A stretch of DNA of 64,000 nucleotides. Source: Nocardia jiangxiensis NBRC 101359 (GTDB taxonomy: Bacteria > Actinomycetota > Actinomycetes > Mycobacteriales > Mycobacteriaceae). Positions 26,579 to 34,809 of the stretch are shown here, in pieces. The position numbers and the translations under genes are program-made. The notes below the pieces were generated by a model that worked only from the letters and a program-made list of their open reading frames with translations, was not told where the DNA came from and did no database searches. Within the stretch, counting starts at the first letter, position 1, and every line of letters starts with the position of its first letter. The stretch covers positions 310,001 to 374,000 of the forward strand of contig NZ_BAGB01000076.1 in assembly GCF_000308615.1 (NCBI RefSeq), read 5' to 3'.

Positions 26579-27583
26579 ATGCTGGCAGCGCGACTGCATC
26601 TGGGACCCGAACGTCATCTGTCACTCGACGAGGTGCCCGTTCCCGAACCCGGCCCGGATCAAGTACTGATCGAGGTGGCCGCGGCGGGGGTGTGCCTGTC
26701 CGACGTCCATCTGATCGACGGCACCCTGACTCCGCTGTTCCTGGATGGTGACGTGGTCACCCTGGGTCACGAGGTCGCCGGGACGGTGCACACGCTGGGC
26801 CCGGGGGTGACCGCGGCGAAGGTGGGCGACCGGGTACTGCTGCAGGCCGGTGAGCAGCGCAACGGCGCGGTGTTCACCCGCGGCGTCGACTACGACGGCG
26901 GCTGGGCCGAATACACCCTCGCCCGCGTCGACACCCTGGTCCCGATTCCCGACGATCTGCCCTTCGAACAGGCCTGTTTCATCCCGGACGCGGTGTCCAC
27001 ACCGTGGGCGGCGATCACCGCGACCGCACAGGTGCGCCCGGCCGAACCGGTCGGCGTCTGGGGTGTGGGCGGCCTGGGCGCACACGGCGTACAACTGCTG
27101 CGGCTGATGGGCGCGGCGCCGATCATCGCGATCGACCCGCTGTCCGCCGCACGGGAACGCGCCCTCGAATTCGGCGCTGACCTGGCGTTGGACTCGGCCG
27201 ATCCCGACCTGCGCAGCCAGGTCTTCGCCGCGACGAGCGGTACCGGACTGGCCGCGGCCTTCGACTTCGCCGGCGTTGCCGCGGTCCGCGAACAGGCGAT
27301 CATCTGCCTCGGACCGGGTGGACGCCTGGTGCTGGTCGGGCTGACCGACAAACCGATCACCATCACCGGCGGCACCGCGTTCAGCTTCTTCGGGCAGCAG
27401 TTGCGCGGACACTACGGCTCGACCCCCGAACACGTCACCGAACTGGTCAAACTCCAGCGCCTGCACCGGGTGGACTTCGCCCGGTCGGTCAGCGCAGTAC
27501 TGCCGCTGGCCGACGCCCCGAAAGCGGTGGCCGAACTGGAGTCCAAACAGGGCAACCCCATCCGAATCGTGCTGAATCCCTAG
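26579..27583 (+). CDS. Zinc-binding alcohol dehydrogenase family protein
   Basis: A 334-residue medium-chain dehydrogenase. Catalytic zinc ligands are C39 (AAGVCLSDVH), H64 and E65 (TLGHEVAG). The structural-zinc loop with four cysteines is absent, so it belongs to the one-zinc subgroup. The NAD(P) motif GVGGLGAHG lies near residue 160. The ATG at 26579 is preceded by GCGAGGAG 6 nt away. It would oxidise an alcohol or reduce an aldehyde or ketone; the substrate is not evident. It lies 42 bp after prsW on the same strand, so read-through is possible, and 60 bp before the DUF445 gene. Confidence 0.87.
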   Translation: MLAARLHLGPERHLSLDEVPVPEPGPDQVLIEVAAAGVCLSDVHLIDGTLTPLFLDGDVVTLGHEVAGTVHTLGPGVTAAKVGDRVLLQAGEQRNGAVFTRGVDYDGGWAEYTLARVDTLVPIPDDLPFEQACFIPDAVSTPWAAITATAQVRPAEPVGVWGVGGLGAHGVQLLRLMGAAPIIAIDPLSAARERALEFGADLALDSADPDLRSQVFAATSGTGLAAAFDFAGVAAVREQAIICLGPGGRLVLVGLTDKPITITGGTAFSFFGQQLRGHYGSTPEHVTELVKLQRLHRVDFARSVSAVLPLADAPKAVAELESKQGNPIRIVLNP

Positions 27584-27643
27584 TATGAGAGGGTTGGTGC
27601 CTCGAGATATCAGCACCGGTACCGCATAAGGGGGCCCCAGACG

Positions 27644-28999
27644 ATGACGTCACTCGGCAGCGGGGTGTTCATCGACTGGGAGAACCTGACCCACCAGTCC
27701 AAACTGGTCGTCGATCTGATCAGCTTCTCGATCTTCAGCGGCGTCGCGGGCTGGCTCACCAACTGGACCGGCGTACTGATGTTGTTCTGGCCGTTGCAGT
27801 TCCGCGGTATCCGCGTGCCGGGCCTCAAGGTGCTCTACCCGTACTTCCCGCGCCGGGTGCAGGTGCTGCCGACGTTCTCCGGCGACGGCAGCCGCATCGG
27901 TTTCCAGGGATTCATCCCCGCCCGCGCGGAGAAGATGGCCAGTATCTGCGTGGATATGGCGATCATGCGGATCGGCAGTCCCCGGGACTTCATCCACGAA
28001 CTGGATCTGCAGGGCATCGCGGACTACATCGCCGAGGTCGCCCGCCCACAGCTGCCCGAACTGGTCGACAGCGTCATGCAGCGGGAGAATCCGGAGCTGT
28101 GGCGGGCGGTCCCGCGCGCGGCTCGCCAGCTGCTGTATCAGCGGGTGGAGCGGGAACTGCCCACGATGTGCCGCCGGGCGTTCGAGCAGCTCGGGGACAA
28201 TGTCGATCAGCTGATCGATATCAAGATCTTCGTCATCCGCTATCTGCGCGAGAATCCGCACATCCTCAAGGATCTGACCACCACGATCGCCGCGCCGGAG
28301 CTGAAGTTCATGGTGCGCATCGGCCTGCTGGGCGCGCCGTTCGGACTCCTGCTGGCGCTGGGCATGTATGTGCACGACAACGCTCCGGTGCTGAACCTGA
28401 TCCCGGGCTGGTTGATCATCCTGGCCGTGACGGCGGCGATCGGTGTGCTGGTGAACGTCATCGCGATCAAGATGGTGTTCGAACCGGGCGATCCGCAGCC
28501 ACGCTACAAATATCTGTGGAAGCAGGCGCTGCTGGCCAAACGGCAGCCGCAGGCCGCGGGCGATCTGGCGCACATTCTCGCCTATCAGGTGCTCACGCTG
28601 CCGAATCTGGCCAACGAACTGCTCGCCGGTCCCAACGGCGACAAGACGTATCAGATCGTGGAGACGCTGATCTCGGATGAGATCCACCGGCAGCTCGGCC
28701 CGACCACCGGCATGGTGCGAGTCGCGTTCGGCCGCAGGCAGTTCGACAATCTGAAGGTGGGTGCGGCCGGCGCCGCGGTGGGCCTGGCCCCGACTCTGGT
28801 GGCGGACGAGGAGTTCGCGCTGGAGCAGGCGAAGAAGATCGACGATTTCGCCGCGCGCAAACTGCAGCAGCTCACCCCGGGCGAGTTCATGGAGATGTTC
28901 TACGCCTCGGTCGAGCAGGACGCCTGGCTGCTGTATCTGCACGGTGCGGCGCTGGGGCTGGTCGTGGGCGCGGTGCACATGGTGCTGTTCGGCTGGTAG
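27644..28999 (+). CDS. DUF445-family membrane protein
   Basis: A 451-residue protein with a helix pair near the N-terminus (LISFSIFSGVAGWLTNWTGVL), two helices near residues 225-270 (LGAPFGLLLALGMYV and LIPGWLIILAVTAAIGVLV) and one at the extreme C-terminus. The repeated pattern of a GWLTNWT/AIKMVFEP-type stretch after each helix pair is typical of DUF445, a widespread envelope family whose function is unknown. The long middle part is soluble and helical. The ATG at 27644 follows AAGGGGG. Its neighbours give no functional clue. Confidence 0.82.
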   Translation: MTSLGSGVFIDWENLTHQSKLVVDLISFSIFSGVAGWLTNWTGVLMLFWPLQFRGIRVPGLKVLYPYFPRRVQVLPTFSGDGSRIGFQGFIPARAEKMASICVDMAIMRIGSPRDFIHELDLQGIADYIAEVARPQLPELVDSVMQRENPELWRAVPRAARQLLYQRVERELPTMCRRAFEQLGDNVDQLIDIKIFVIRYLRENPHILKDLTTTIAAPELKFMVRIGLLGAPFGLLLALGMYVHDNAPVLNLIPGWLIILAVTAAIGVLVNVIAIKMVFEPGDPQPRYKYLWKQALLAKRQPQAAGDLAHILAYQVLTLPNLANELLAGPNGDKTYQIVETLISDEIHRQLGPTTGMVRVAFGRRQFDNLKVGAAGAAVGLAPTLVADEEFALEQAKKIDDFAARKLQQLTPGEFMEMFYASVEQDAWLLYLHGAALGLVVGAVHMVLFGW

Positions 29000-29041
29000 C
29001 CCGAACCGTTTCGTTGGCGGCGGGCTCCTCTCGCTCGATAA

Positions 29042-29057
29042 CAAGCACGCATGCTTG
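29042..29057 (+). promoter_or_regulatory. Palindromic operator candidate
   Basis: CAAGCA-N4-TGCTTG, a perfect 6-bp-arm dyad 22 bp before the start of the TIGR03084 gene. Symmetry, size and position fit a TetR- or GntR-type operator. No matching regulator gene is adjacent. Confidence 0.45.
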
Positions 29058-29079
29058 CATTTTTCCGAGGTTGTTTGCC

Positions 29080-29883
29080 ATGCTGAACCGCATGGTCGAC
29101 GTGGCAGCACTGCTGGAGGACTTCGCGGCGGAATGCGCGGATCTGGACCGGATCCTCGGACCGCTGCCCGCGGCGGAGTGGTCGCGCGCCACACCCGCGC
29201 CCGGCTGGACCATCTCCCATCAGATCGCCCATCTGACCTGGACGGACGACGTCGCCAGCCTCTCCGCGACCGATGACGCGGCATTCGCCGAACTGGTTCT
29301 GGCAGCATTGCCGCGGGCGGCGACCTTCGTCGACGAAGCCGCGGCCGAGGCCGCTACGACCCCGCCGGGCGAGCTGCTCGAGCGCTGGCGGCGTGGTCGC
29401 GCCGCACTGGCCGAGGCCCTGCTCGCGGTGCCCGCGGGGACGAAGCTGAGCTGGTTCGGGCCGCCGATGAGCCCGGCGTCCATGGTCACCGCGCGACTGA
29501 TGGAGACCTGGGCGCACGGGCAGGACGTCGCCGATGCGCTCGGCGTGACCCGCACCCCGACCGCGCGACTGCGCACCATCGCCCACATCGGTGTGCGCAC
29601 CAGGAATTTCGCGTACGCGGTGCACGACCGGCCCGTTCCCGCCGAGGAGTTCCGCGTCGAGCTGACCGCGCCGGACGGCACGGTGTGGAGCTGGGGGCCG
29701 GAATCGGCGAGTCAGCGCGTCACGGGACCGGCGGTGGATTTCTGTCTGCGGGTGACGCAGCGGCGGCATCTGGACGATCTGGCGCTCGAGGCGACCGGTG
29801 CGGATGCGCGGGAATGGCTCACGATCGCACAGGCATTCGCGGGGCCCGCGGGCTCGGGACGTACGGCGGGACAGTTCGCCTGA
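29080..29883 (+). CDS. TIGR03084-family protein (mycothiol maleylpyruvate isomerase-like)
   Basis: A 267-residue protein. The N-terminal part has the DinB/MDMPI helical bundle pattern with histidines that bind a metal in this superfamily: WTISHQIAHLTWTDD near residue 45 and MVTARLMETWAHGQDVADAL near 140. Such proteins use mycothiol as cofactor or are metal-binding relatives; TIGR03084 members are confined to mycothiol-producing actinobacteria. The substrate is unknown. I start at the ATG at 29080 with GAGG 9 nt upstream; an ATG at 29092 is possible. A palindrome in the short upstream region suggests its own regulation. Confidence 0.82.
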   Translation: MLNRMVDVAALLEDFAAECADLDRILGPLPAAEWSRATPAPGWTISHQIAHLTWTDDVASLSATDDAAFAELVLAALPRAATFVDEAAAEAATTPPGELLERWRRGRAALAEALLAVPAGTKLSWFGPPMSPASMVTARLMETWAHGQDVADALGVTRTPTARLRTIAHIGVRTRNFAYAVHDRPVPAEEFRVELTAPDGTVWSWGPESASQRVTGPAVDFCLRVTQRRHLDDLALEATGADAREWLTIAQAFAGPAGSGRTAGQFA

Positions 29884-30211
29884 ATCGGTGACGACGCTGG
29901 TGCGGCGGCCGATGGAGCGGGCGAGCGCCAACTCGAGATTCGCCGTGGCTGATGCCCGACCGGACGCCGTTGGCCGGAGGTCTCTGTGTTGGCAGTCGAA
30001 GCGGACGCTCGCCAGCTGATTCCCTGATTACCCGTTCGATCCGACCCGGAAACGTCGCGGCGAGACATTCTCCCGGAATGCACGACCTGTGATCTTCACC
30101 TCCACGTTCCGAATCGGTAACTCGCGACGCAGTAACCTGGACAAGCGTACGACTTTCAACGGTGCGGGTCGGCGCGGCAGGGGAGGACCAGGACAGGGAG
30201 AGGTACGCACC
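29884..30211 (+). other. Intergenic region, 328 bp
   Basis: No convincing coding frame was found. The last 90 bp probably hold the promoter of the next gene; TAACCT near 30134 is a -10 candidate. Nothing else stood out. Confidence 0.4.
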
Positions 30212-30880
30212 GTGACATCGCAGATCCTCCGGCACACCGCCGTCGTGCTCGCCGGTATGGCCAGCATCGGATTCACCGTGGCGGCGGGAACGTACGTCGT
30301 CAACCAGATGGGCGCCGATCAGCACGAGGCCGCCGGAACCCCGCAACCGGAAGCCGGTGCGGCCGATCCGATTCCGCCGCTGTCGCAACCTTCGACCGAA
30401 CCGGACGTTCAACGAACGTCCACCGCCGCAGTGCGATTCATCGCGGAGACCCGCGAGCTGCCCGTCGCCATTCAGGTCCACCGGCCCATCGCGGCCGTCC
30501 CGGCGCCCGCCCTGCCGAGCATCCCGGCCACCGCGGCCGTGCGCGCGGACGCCGATCCGAGCGCCCGTCTGCCGCTGCTCGGCGACCTCTACATCGGCGC
30601 GAATCTGACCAGTCCCCAACCTGATTCGCTGTCGATAACCCTCGACACGAATCTGTTCGCCCCGCTGACCGACGCCGCCGCCCCCGGCAGCACCCGGCTC
30701 CGCACCGACCTGGACGTCCGGCACGGCCAGATCACCCTCGCGGTGTCCGACCCCTCGCTGGGTAGCCGATCGGTCCAGATGTCGCCCCGTCACGCCGATC
30801 GGGCCACGCCCGACCCGGACGCCGATATCGCGAACCCCGCGCAATCCACACTCCCGGATCACGAACTCGCTGCCACGTAG
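30212..30880 (+). CDS. Membrane-anchored or secreted protein, unknown family
   Basis: A 222-residue protein not recognised. The N-terminus has one hydrophobic helix (HTAVVLAGMASIGFTVAAGTYV, about residues 8-28), which could be a signal anchor or an uncleaved signal peptide. The rest is exported, Pro/Ala-rich at 40-110 and then has the pattern LPLLGDLYIGANLTSPQPDS, SITLDTNLFAPL and LDVRHGQITLAVSD, which looks like a small beta-rich domain. There are no cysteines. The start is a GTG at 30212-30214 with GGGAGAGG upstream; the frame is open further 5' but without a comparable site. Function unknown. Confidence 0.65.
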   Translation: MTSQILRHTAVVLAGMASIGFTVAAGTYVVNQMGADQHEAAGTPQPEAGAADPIPPLSQPSTEPDVQRTSTAAVRFIAETRELPVAIQVHRPIAAVPAPALPSIPATAAVRADADPSARLPLLGDLYIGANLTSPQPDSLSITLDTNLFAPLTDAAAPGSTRLRTDLDVRHGQITLAVSDPSLGSRSVQMSPRHADRATPDPDADIANPAQSTLPDHELAAT

Positions 30881-31377
30881 CGACGAACCCGCCGGTCGTC
30901 GCATACCCATTGCGATCAGTCGTCGAAGTGACACTGCCGCTTCATCTTCCGGGAGTAGTGCAAGTTCGTCATCCGGCGATTGCATCCCCCGGCACTACAC
31001 GTAGCCGAATACCCACGTCGCACCGCAACCCCACAGCGGTCGGCGAATACCCCAGGGCGGCAGCGCCGTACGAGTCGACCAGCTCGGAACCGGTAGTAGC
31101 GCAATCACGTACGGGCACCGGCCCCTTTGCGAAACCCCCTCCCGGCCCAATCACCCTGCGGCGCAACGCAGGGACTCCCAATGTTTCACGATGAACAATG
31201 ACCGCGAGCCCAGACCGGAGTGTGCGAGGTTGCCTGTTGCGACGCTCGGGTAGTCCGATGATCATGGGCGAAGCACATCCTCGCCACGCTCCGGCTTCCG
31301 AGCCATCTGCCGATAACCGTTCAATAAAGAGGATATCTGTAGTATTTTTATCGGCAGCCGTGGAACAGGGAGCGCCT
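30881..31377 (+). other. Intergenic region with inverted repeats, 497 bp
   Basis: No gene supported. Weak coding potential of a 94-codon frame at 30910-31194 was rejected. The stretch contains GTAGTGC and GCACTAC as a 7-bp inverted pair about 29 bp apart near 30954-30996. At its 3' end, the 10-bp inverted repeat flanks the promoter of the SRPBCC gene. The last 60 bases are markedly AT-richer than the surroundings. Confidence 0.45.
31307..31357 (+). promoter_or_regulatory. 10-bp inverted repeat flanking the SRPBCC promoter
   Basis: CTGCCGATAA (31307-31316) and TTATCGGCAG (31348-31357) are perfect complements 31 bp apart. The AT-rich interval contains TAGTAT (31340-31345), a good -10 for a start about 26 nt before the ATG. 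The arms may be half-sites for a regulator that loops or bridges the promoter. Confidence 0.5.
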
Positions 31378-31899
31378 ATGGGCCACATCAAGTACGCGAG
31401 CGACGTCGGAGCACCGGTGGAGGTCGCGTTCACGTATACGGACACTCCGATGTTCGTGCCGGAGTGGATGGTCGGCATCGCAACCTTCGAACCGGCCGAC
31501 GACGCCGGTTACGGGTCCGGAGCCGTCTACGCCGCGACACTGCGGCTGGGCCTGTGGCACCCCACGGTCGAGTGTGAGATCACGCAGTACCGCCCGAACG
31601 CGGTCATCGGATACACACTGCGCAGGCGCCGCTCGGGGAAGGCGGCGCCTGCGGACTCCGACCCGGCCCACACCCCTGCCGAATGGTGCACGATGACCCT
31701 GCATTTCGACCCGCTCGGCTATGGCCGCACCGTGCTGACCTCGGAAATCGAGTACCCCCAGGCGCATCGACTGCCCGGCCGCCTCTGCGCCCCGTCGGTG
31801 CAGGCGACCCTGCGCTGGGCGCTGCGTCGCACCGAATCTCAATTGCGAAGAGCTATAGAGGAATTCCACGGTACAGATCTTGTCGGCCGGATTGCGTAG
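31378..31899 (+). CDS. SRPBCC (START-like) superfamily protein
   Basis: A 173-residue soluble protein. The opening KYASDVGAPVEVAFTYTD, then WMVGIATFEPAD and the beta pattern through WCTMTLHFDPLGYGRTVLTSEIEY, fit a polyketide cyclase/START-like cavity protein that binds a hydrophobic small molecule. Members range from cyclases to lipid carriers; no catalytic function can be inferred. The ATG at 31378 has GGGAGC 5-8 nt upstream, preceded by an AT-rich promoter inside a 10-bp inverted repeat. Its stop overlaps the -10 box of the RNase H gene. Confidence 0.7.
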   Translation: MGHIKYASDVGAPVEVAFTYTDTPMFVPEWMVGIATFEPADDAGYGSGAVYAATLRLGLWHPTVECEITQYRPNAVIGYTLRRRRSGKAAPADSDPAHTPAEWCTMTLHFDPLGYGRTVLTSEIEYPQAHRLPGRLCAPSVQATLRWALRRTESQLRRAIEEFHGTDLVGRIA

Positions 31900-31902
31900 G
31901 GT
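31897..31902 (+). promoter_or_regulatory. -10 box for leaderless RNase H gene
   Basis: TAGGGT ends 7 nt before the ATG at 31910 and overlaps the stop codon (TAG) of the upstream gene. This fits a leaderless mRNA. Confidence 0.45.
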
Positions 31903-31909
31903 ACCTGCC

Positions 31910-32554
31910 ATGATCATCGTGAGCACCGACGGATCCTGCCTCCGCAATCCCGGTGGCGCAATCGGCTGGGCCTGGGTCAACCACCAGGGCACCTCCGGCA
32001 GCGGAGGTGCCGCATCGGGCACCAACCAGGTGGCCGAGCTACGCGCGGTGCTCGAGGCGGTCGTCTCGCATCCGGGCGCGGAACCGCTGTTCATCGAGAG
32101 CGATTCGCTGTACGCGATCAAATGCGCCTCCGAGTGGATCTCCGGGTGGCGGCTGAACGGCTGGCGCACCTCCACCGGCGGCCCGGTCAAGAACGTCGAA
32201 CTGGTCCGGCACATCGACCAGGCCATCGCCAGCCGCCCCGGGCCCGTGCGCTTCCGCTGGGTGCGTGGACATGTCGGCAACTACTTCAACGAGCAGGCCG
32301 ATCAGCTCGCCGGTACCGCGGCACGCCAGGCCGCGGCGGCCCCCGACGCCGCCGCGACCGGAAGTTCCGATCTGCCGGCACTGGCGATGCCCGATCCGAC
32401 CACCACCGATCCGACCGAACCCATCCCCGTCATCGAGCCGGTCGATCCGACCGAGCCGATTCCGGTGGTGCCTGCGCGCCCCAAAAAGGTTGCCGCACCA
32501 GCACAATCAGCTCACGCCAAGACCCGTAAGGCCGACGCGCTGACGCTGTTCTGA
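31910..32554 (+). CDS. RNase H family protein with Pro-rich tail
   Basis: A 214-residue protein with an RNase HI-like domain in residues 1-137. All four catalytic acids are present: D7 (VSTDGSCLRNPGG), E43 (QVAELRAVL), D65 (IESDSLYAIK) and D131 (NEQADQLAG), plus H121 in the active-site loop (VRGHVGN). It should cleave the RNA strand of RNA-DNA hybrids. After residue 140 comes a low-complexity tail with the repeated unit DPTEPIPV and a basic end (KTRKADALTLF), not part of the canonical enzyme. The ATG at 31910 is probably leaderless. The frame could begin at 31880 but that would lie inside the upstream gene. Confidence 0.88.
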   Translation: MIIVSTDGSCLRNPGGAIGWAWVNHQGTSGSGGAASGTNQVAELRAVLEAVVSHPGAEPLFIESDSLYAIKCASEWISGWRLNGWRTSTGGPVKNVELVRHIDQAIASRPGPVRFRWVRGHVGNYFNEQADQLAGTAARQAAAAPDAAATGSSDLPALAMPDPTTTDPTEPIPVIEPVDPTEPIPVVPARPKKVAAPAQSAHAKTRKADALTLF

Positions 32555-32590
32555 GCACGGCCGCCGTACTGTGCCCACGGCGGCCCGCAA

Positions 32591-32630
32591 GCCTGACGGC
32601 AGTGGTGGAACGAACCCACTGCCGTCAGGC
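32591..32630. terminator. Bidirectional terminator hairpin
   Basis: A perfect 15-bp stem: GCCTGACGGCAGTGG at 32591-32605 pairs with 32616-32630 around a 10-nt loop. It lies between the converging RNase H and Mce-associated genes and should stop both transcripts. Confidence 0.8.
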
Positions 32631-32650
32631 GCCCCGCGAGGTCGCTGAAC

Positions 32651-33517
32651 TCAGTTACCCGGCTGGGTACCGCTGTTCGGCGCCGGCTGCTGGGTGTCCG
32701 CACCCGGAGCCTGCGCCGTACCGGCCTGCAGATCGTTGGTCATCGGCGACTGGAAGTTGTCGACCATCCACTTGCCGTTCTGCTTCTCCAGCGAGGCCAC
32801 CACGCCGATGGTCAGCGGCTGCGGCGTCGGGGTCGCGGCCTTGGACTGGTTCTGCGTGATCAGCATGACCACCGACGCCTTGTTCGCATCGCCGGACTCG
32901 TAGGCGCAGTGGATCTCACCGACGGTGGAGCGGGCCTGCGCCTGCTGGGTGATCTGCTTGAGCGCGGTCGAGGCGCCGTCGAACTGGGTCAGCCATTCGC
33001 CGGCGGAACGATCCTTCACCCGCTTGATGTAGTCGTCGAAGTTCTTGGCGTCGTAGGTGCCGACCTGATGACCGAAGTCGCAGGCCGCGGCCACCGCCGA
33101 GTCGCGAGCGTCGAGTTTGTCGCCCCGATCGCTGGCCTGCTTCCAGAACACGACCACCGCGGCCGCGGCGGCGACCACCACGACGCCCGCGGCGAACGCG
33201 GCCACCATCGGCACCCAGTTGTTGTTCTTGCTCTCGGCGGCGGCCGGCTGCGGCGGGACGGGTGCGGCGGCCTTCGCGGCCTGCGCAGCAGGCAGTTTCA
33301 CGGTCGCATCGTCATCCGAACTCGACTTCTTCACCGTCTCGTCGGCGTCGCTTTTCGCATCCCCGCCGTCGGCCACCGTAGCATCGGTGTCCTTGGCAGG
33401 CTCGTCCTTCGCGGGCGTGTCCTGCTCGACGGTCTTGTCCGTCGCGGCCGTCTCCTCCGCCTTCCCGGTCGTCTTGTCGGTGGCGGCGTCGTCATCGGAC
33501 ATGAATGAATCTGTCAC
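32651..33517 (-). CDS. Mce-associated membrane protein
   Basis: A 288-residue protein (283 if the ATG at 33502 is used). The first 100 residues are very acidic and Asp/Lys/Thr-rich, likely cytoplasmic and disordered. One membrane helix follows (VPMVAAFAAGVVVVAAAAAVVVFW, about residues 102-125). The outer domain of about 160 residues has the fold pattern of Mas proteins found at the end of mce operons (SAVAAACDFGHQVGTYDAKN, IKRVKDRSAGEWLTQF). Such proteins are thought to assist Mce transporters. It lies 122 bp after mceF on the same strand and is likely the last gene of the operon. Both possible starts (GTG 33517, ATG 33502) have weak ribosome binding sites. Confidence 0.8.
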   Translation of the reverse strand: MTDSFMSDDDAATDKTTGKAEETAATDKTVEQDTPAKDEPAKDTDATVADGGDAKSDADETVKKSSSDDDATVKLPAAQAAKAAAPVPPQPAAAESKNNNWVPMVAAFAAGVVVVAAAAAVVVFWKQASDRGDKLDARDSAVAAACDFGHQVGTYDAKNFDDYIKRVKDRSAGEWLTQFDGASTALKQITQQAQARSTVGEIHCAYESGDANKASVVMLITQNQSKAATPTPQPLTIGVVASLEKQNGKWMVDNFQSPMTNDLQAGTAQAPGADTQQPAPNSGTQPGN

Positions 33518-33639
33518 TTTCCCGGTACGCCAGTACGCACCGTATTGCCGGATCGGACCAGGCTACAAGGCCCGGACCACGCGGGACACCCGCCGAGTGT
33601 AGGCACTCGCCGACGGGATCGCCGCCTGCCGGTTACCAC

Positions 33640-34809
33640 TCACCGCACCGGTGGCAAGGTCCGGGCATTCGGATCGACTCCCGCGGGCATCTGCGCACCG
33701 TTGTTCGGGATGGCGGGCCGAGGAGCATTCGCCGAACCACGAATCTGCTGATCCGGCGGGGGGTTGGTGCAGTAGTTGTACTTGTTGAGCGTACCGTCGC
33801 CCACTCGCCAGGGAGCGCTCAGCGGGTGCGCGTACGCGCAGTACGGCCGCGGCCAGATGTCCACGATGGTGTAGAACTCCCCGTCGTGGGCGGGAACGCC
33901 GATCGCGGAACTACCGGTGACCAGAGCCGGGAACAACGCCCGCAACGCGGGCAGGCGCAGCGAGGCGGCCTTGGTGATGGCCGAGAAATTGCTCGCCAGC
34001 TTGGTGATCGGATCGGCGGTCTTGTCCAGCACCGCACCCAGTTCCTTCATCTGGCCCGGGGCCTTGTCCAGAACCTTGGTCAATTCGTCGTTGGCATTGT
34101 TGAACTGCTTGAACAATGTGGACGAATTGTTGGTCAGCGTGCCCAGATCGGGTTGCGCCTGCGAGGTGGTCGCCGCGATCGTGCGCAGGTTCGCCAGCAG
34201 GTTGGTGGTCTGCGGCAGCAGACTGTTCAGACCCGCGGTGACCAGGCTCAGCGCATCGATCATGCTGCGCAGCTGATCGGGACCGCCGCTCAGCGCGGTG
34301 TCCATCTCCTTCAGGATGCTGCTGAGCCGAGCCGGATCGATCTGCTTGAAGAAGGAGCTGGAATTGTCCAGCACCGCCCACACCGGCGTCGGGGTGTGGA
34401 TCCGGTTCGCGTCGTACTTGATCACCGAACCGTTGGACAGGTACGGCGCCTGATCGGTCTTCGGGCGGAAGTCGATGTACTGCTCACCCGCGCCGGACAG
34501 AGCCTGCACCGCGACCTCGGTGTCCGAGGGAATCTTGTACCGGGAGTCGATCGAGACGTCGGCCCGGATCGCATCACCGGCGTTGGTCAGGGTGATGTCC
34601 TGCACCTTGCCGATCCGGTAGCCGCGCAGGGTGACGTCGTTACCGGGCTGCAGTCCACCGGACTGGTCCAGATCCACCGTCACCGCGTACGTGCTCTGCA
34701 GCGGATTCACCCGCATCACACTCACCAGCAGATACGACGCGCCGATCACCAGGGCGATCACCAGCGCGACGTTCGACACCAGCATCTTGTGTCGTCGCAC
34801 CCAGTTCAT
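33640..34809 (-). CDS. mceF: Mce family protein MceF
   Basis: A 389-residue substrate-binding subunit of the Mce lipid importer. An N-terminal helix (MLVSNVALVIALVIGASYLLVS) anchors it; the MCE domain spans about residues 38-115 (YAVTVDLDQSGGLQPGNDVTLRGYR). A long helical region follows, which in Mce complexes forms part of the channel. The C-terminus from about 310 is Pro/Asn-rich. Its ATG overlaps the mceE stop by four bases. It is the sixth mce gene; order and lack of a lipobox identify it as F. The operon probably imports sterols (see the KstR box). Confidence 0.93.
   Translation of the reverse strand: MNWVRRHKMLVSNVALVIALVIGASYLLVSVMRVNPLQSTYAVTVDLDQSGGLQPGNDVTLRGYRIGKVQDITLTNAGDAIRADVSIDSRYKIPSDTEVAVQALSGAGEQYIDFRPKTDQAPYLSNGSVIKYDANRIHTPTPVWAVLDNSSSFFKQIDPARLSSILKEMDTALSGGPDQLRSMIDALSLVTAGLNSLLPQTTNLLANLRTIAATTSQAQPDLGTLTNNSSTLFKQFNNANDELTKVLDKAPGQMKELGAVLDKTADPITKLASNFSAITKAASLRLPALRALFPALVTGSSAIGVPAHDGEFYTIVDIWPRPYCAYAHPLSAPWRVGDGTLNKYNYCTNPPPDQQIRGSANAPRPAIPNNGAQMPAGVDPNARTLPPVR

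Noticed and set aside
30910..31194. 94-codon open frame on the plus strand
   Set aside because: No ribosome binding site, no recognisable domain, Pro/Arg/Ser-rich translation typical of chance frames in GC-rich DNA.
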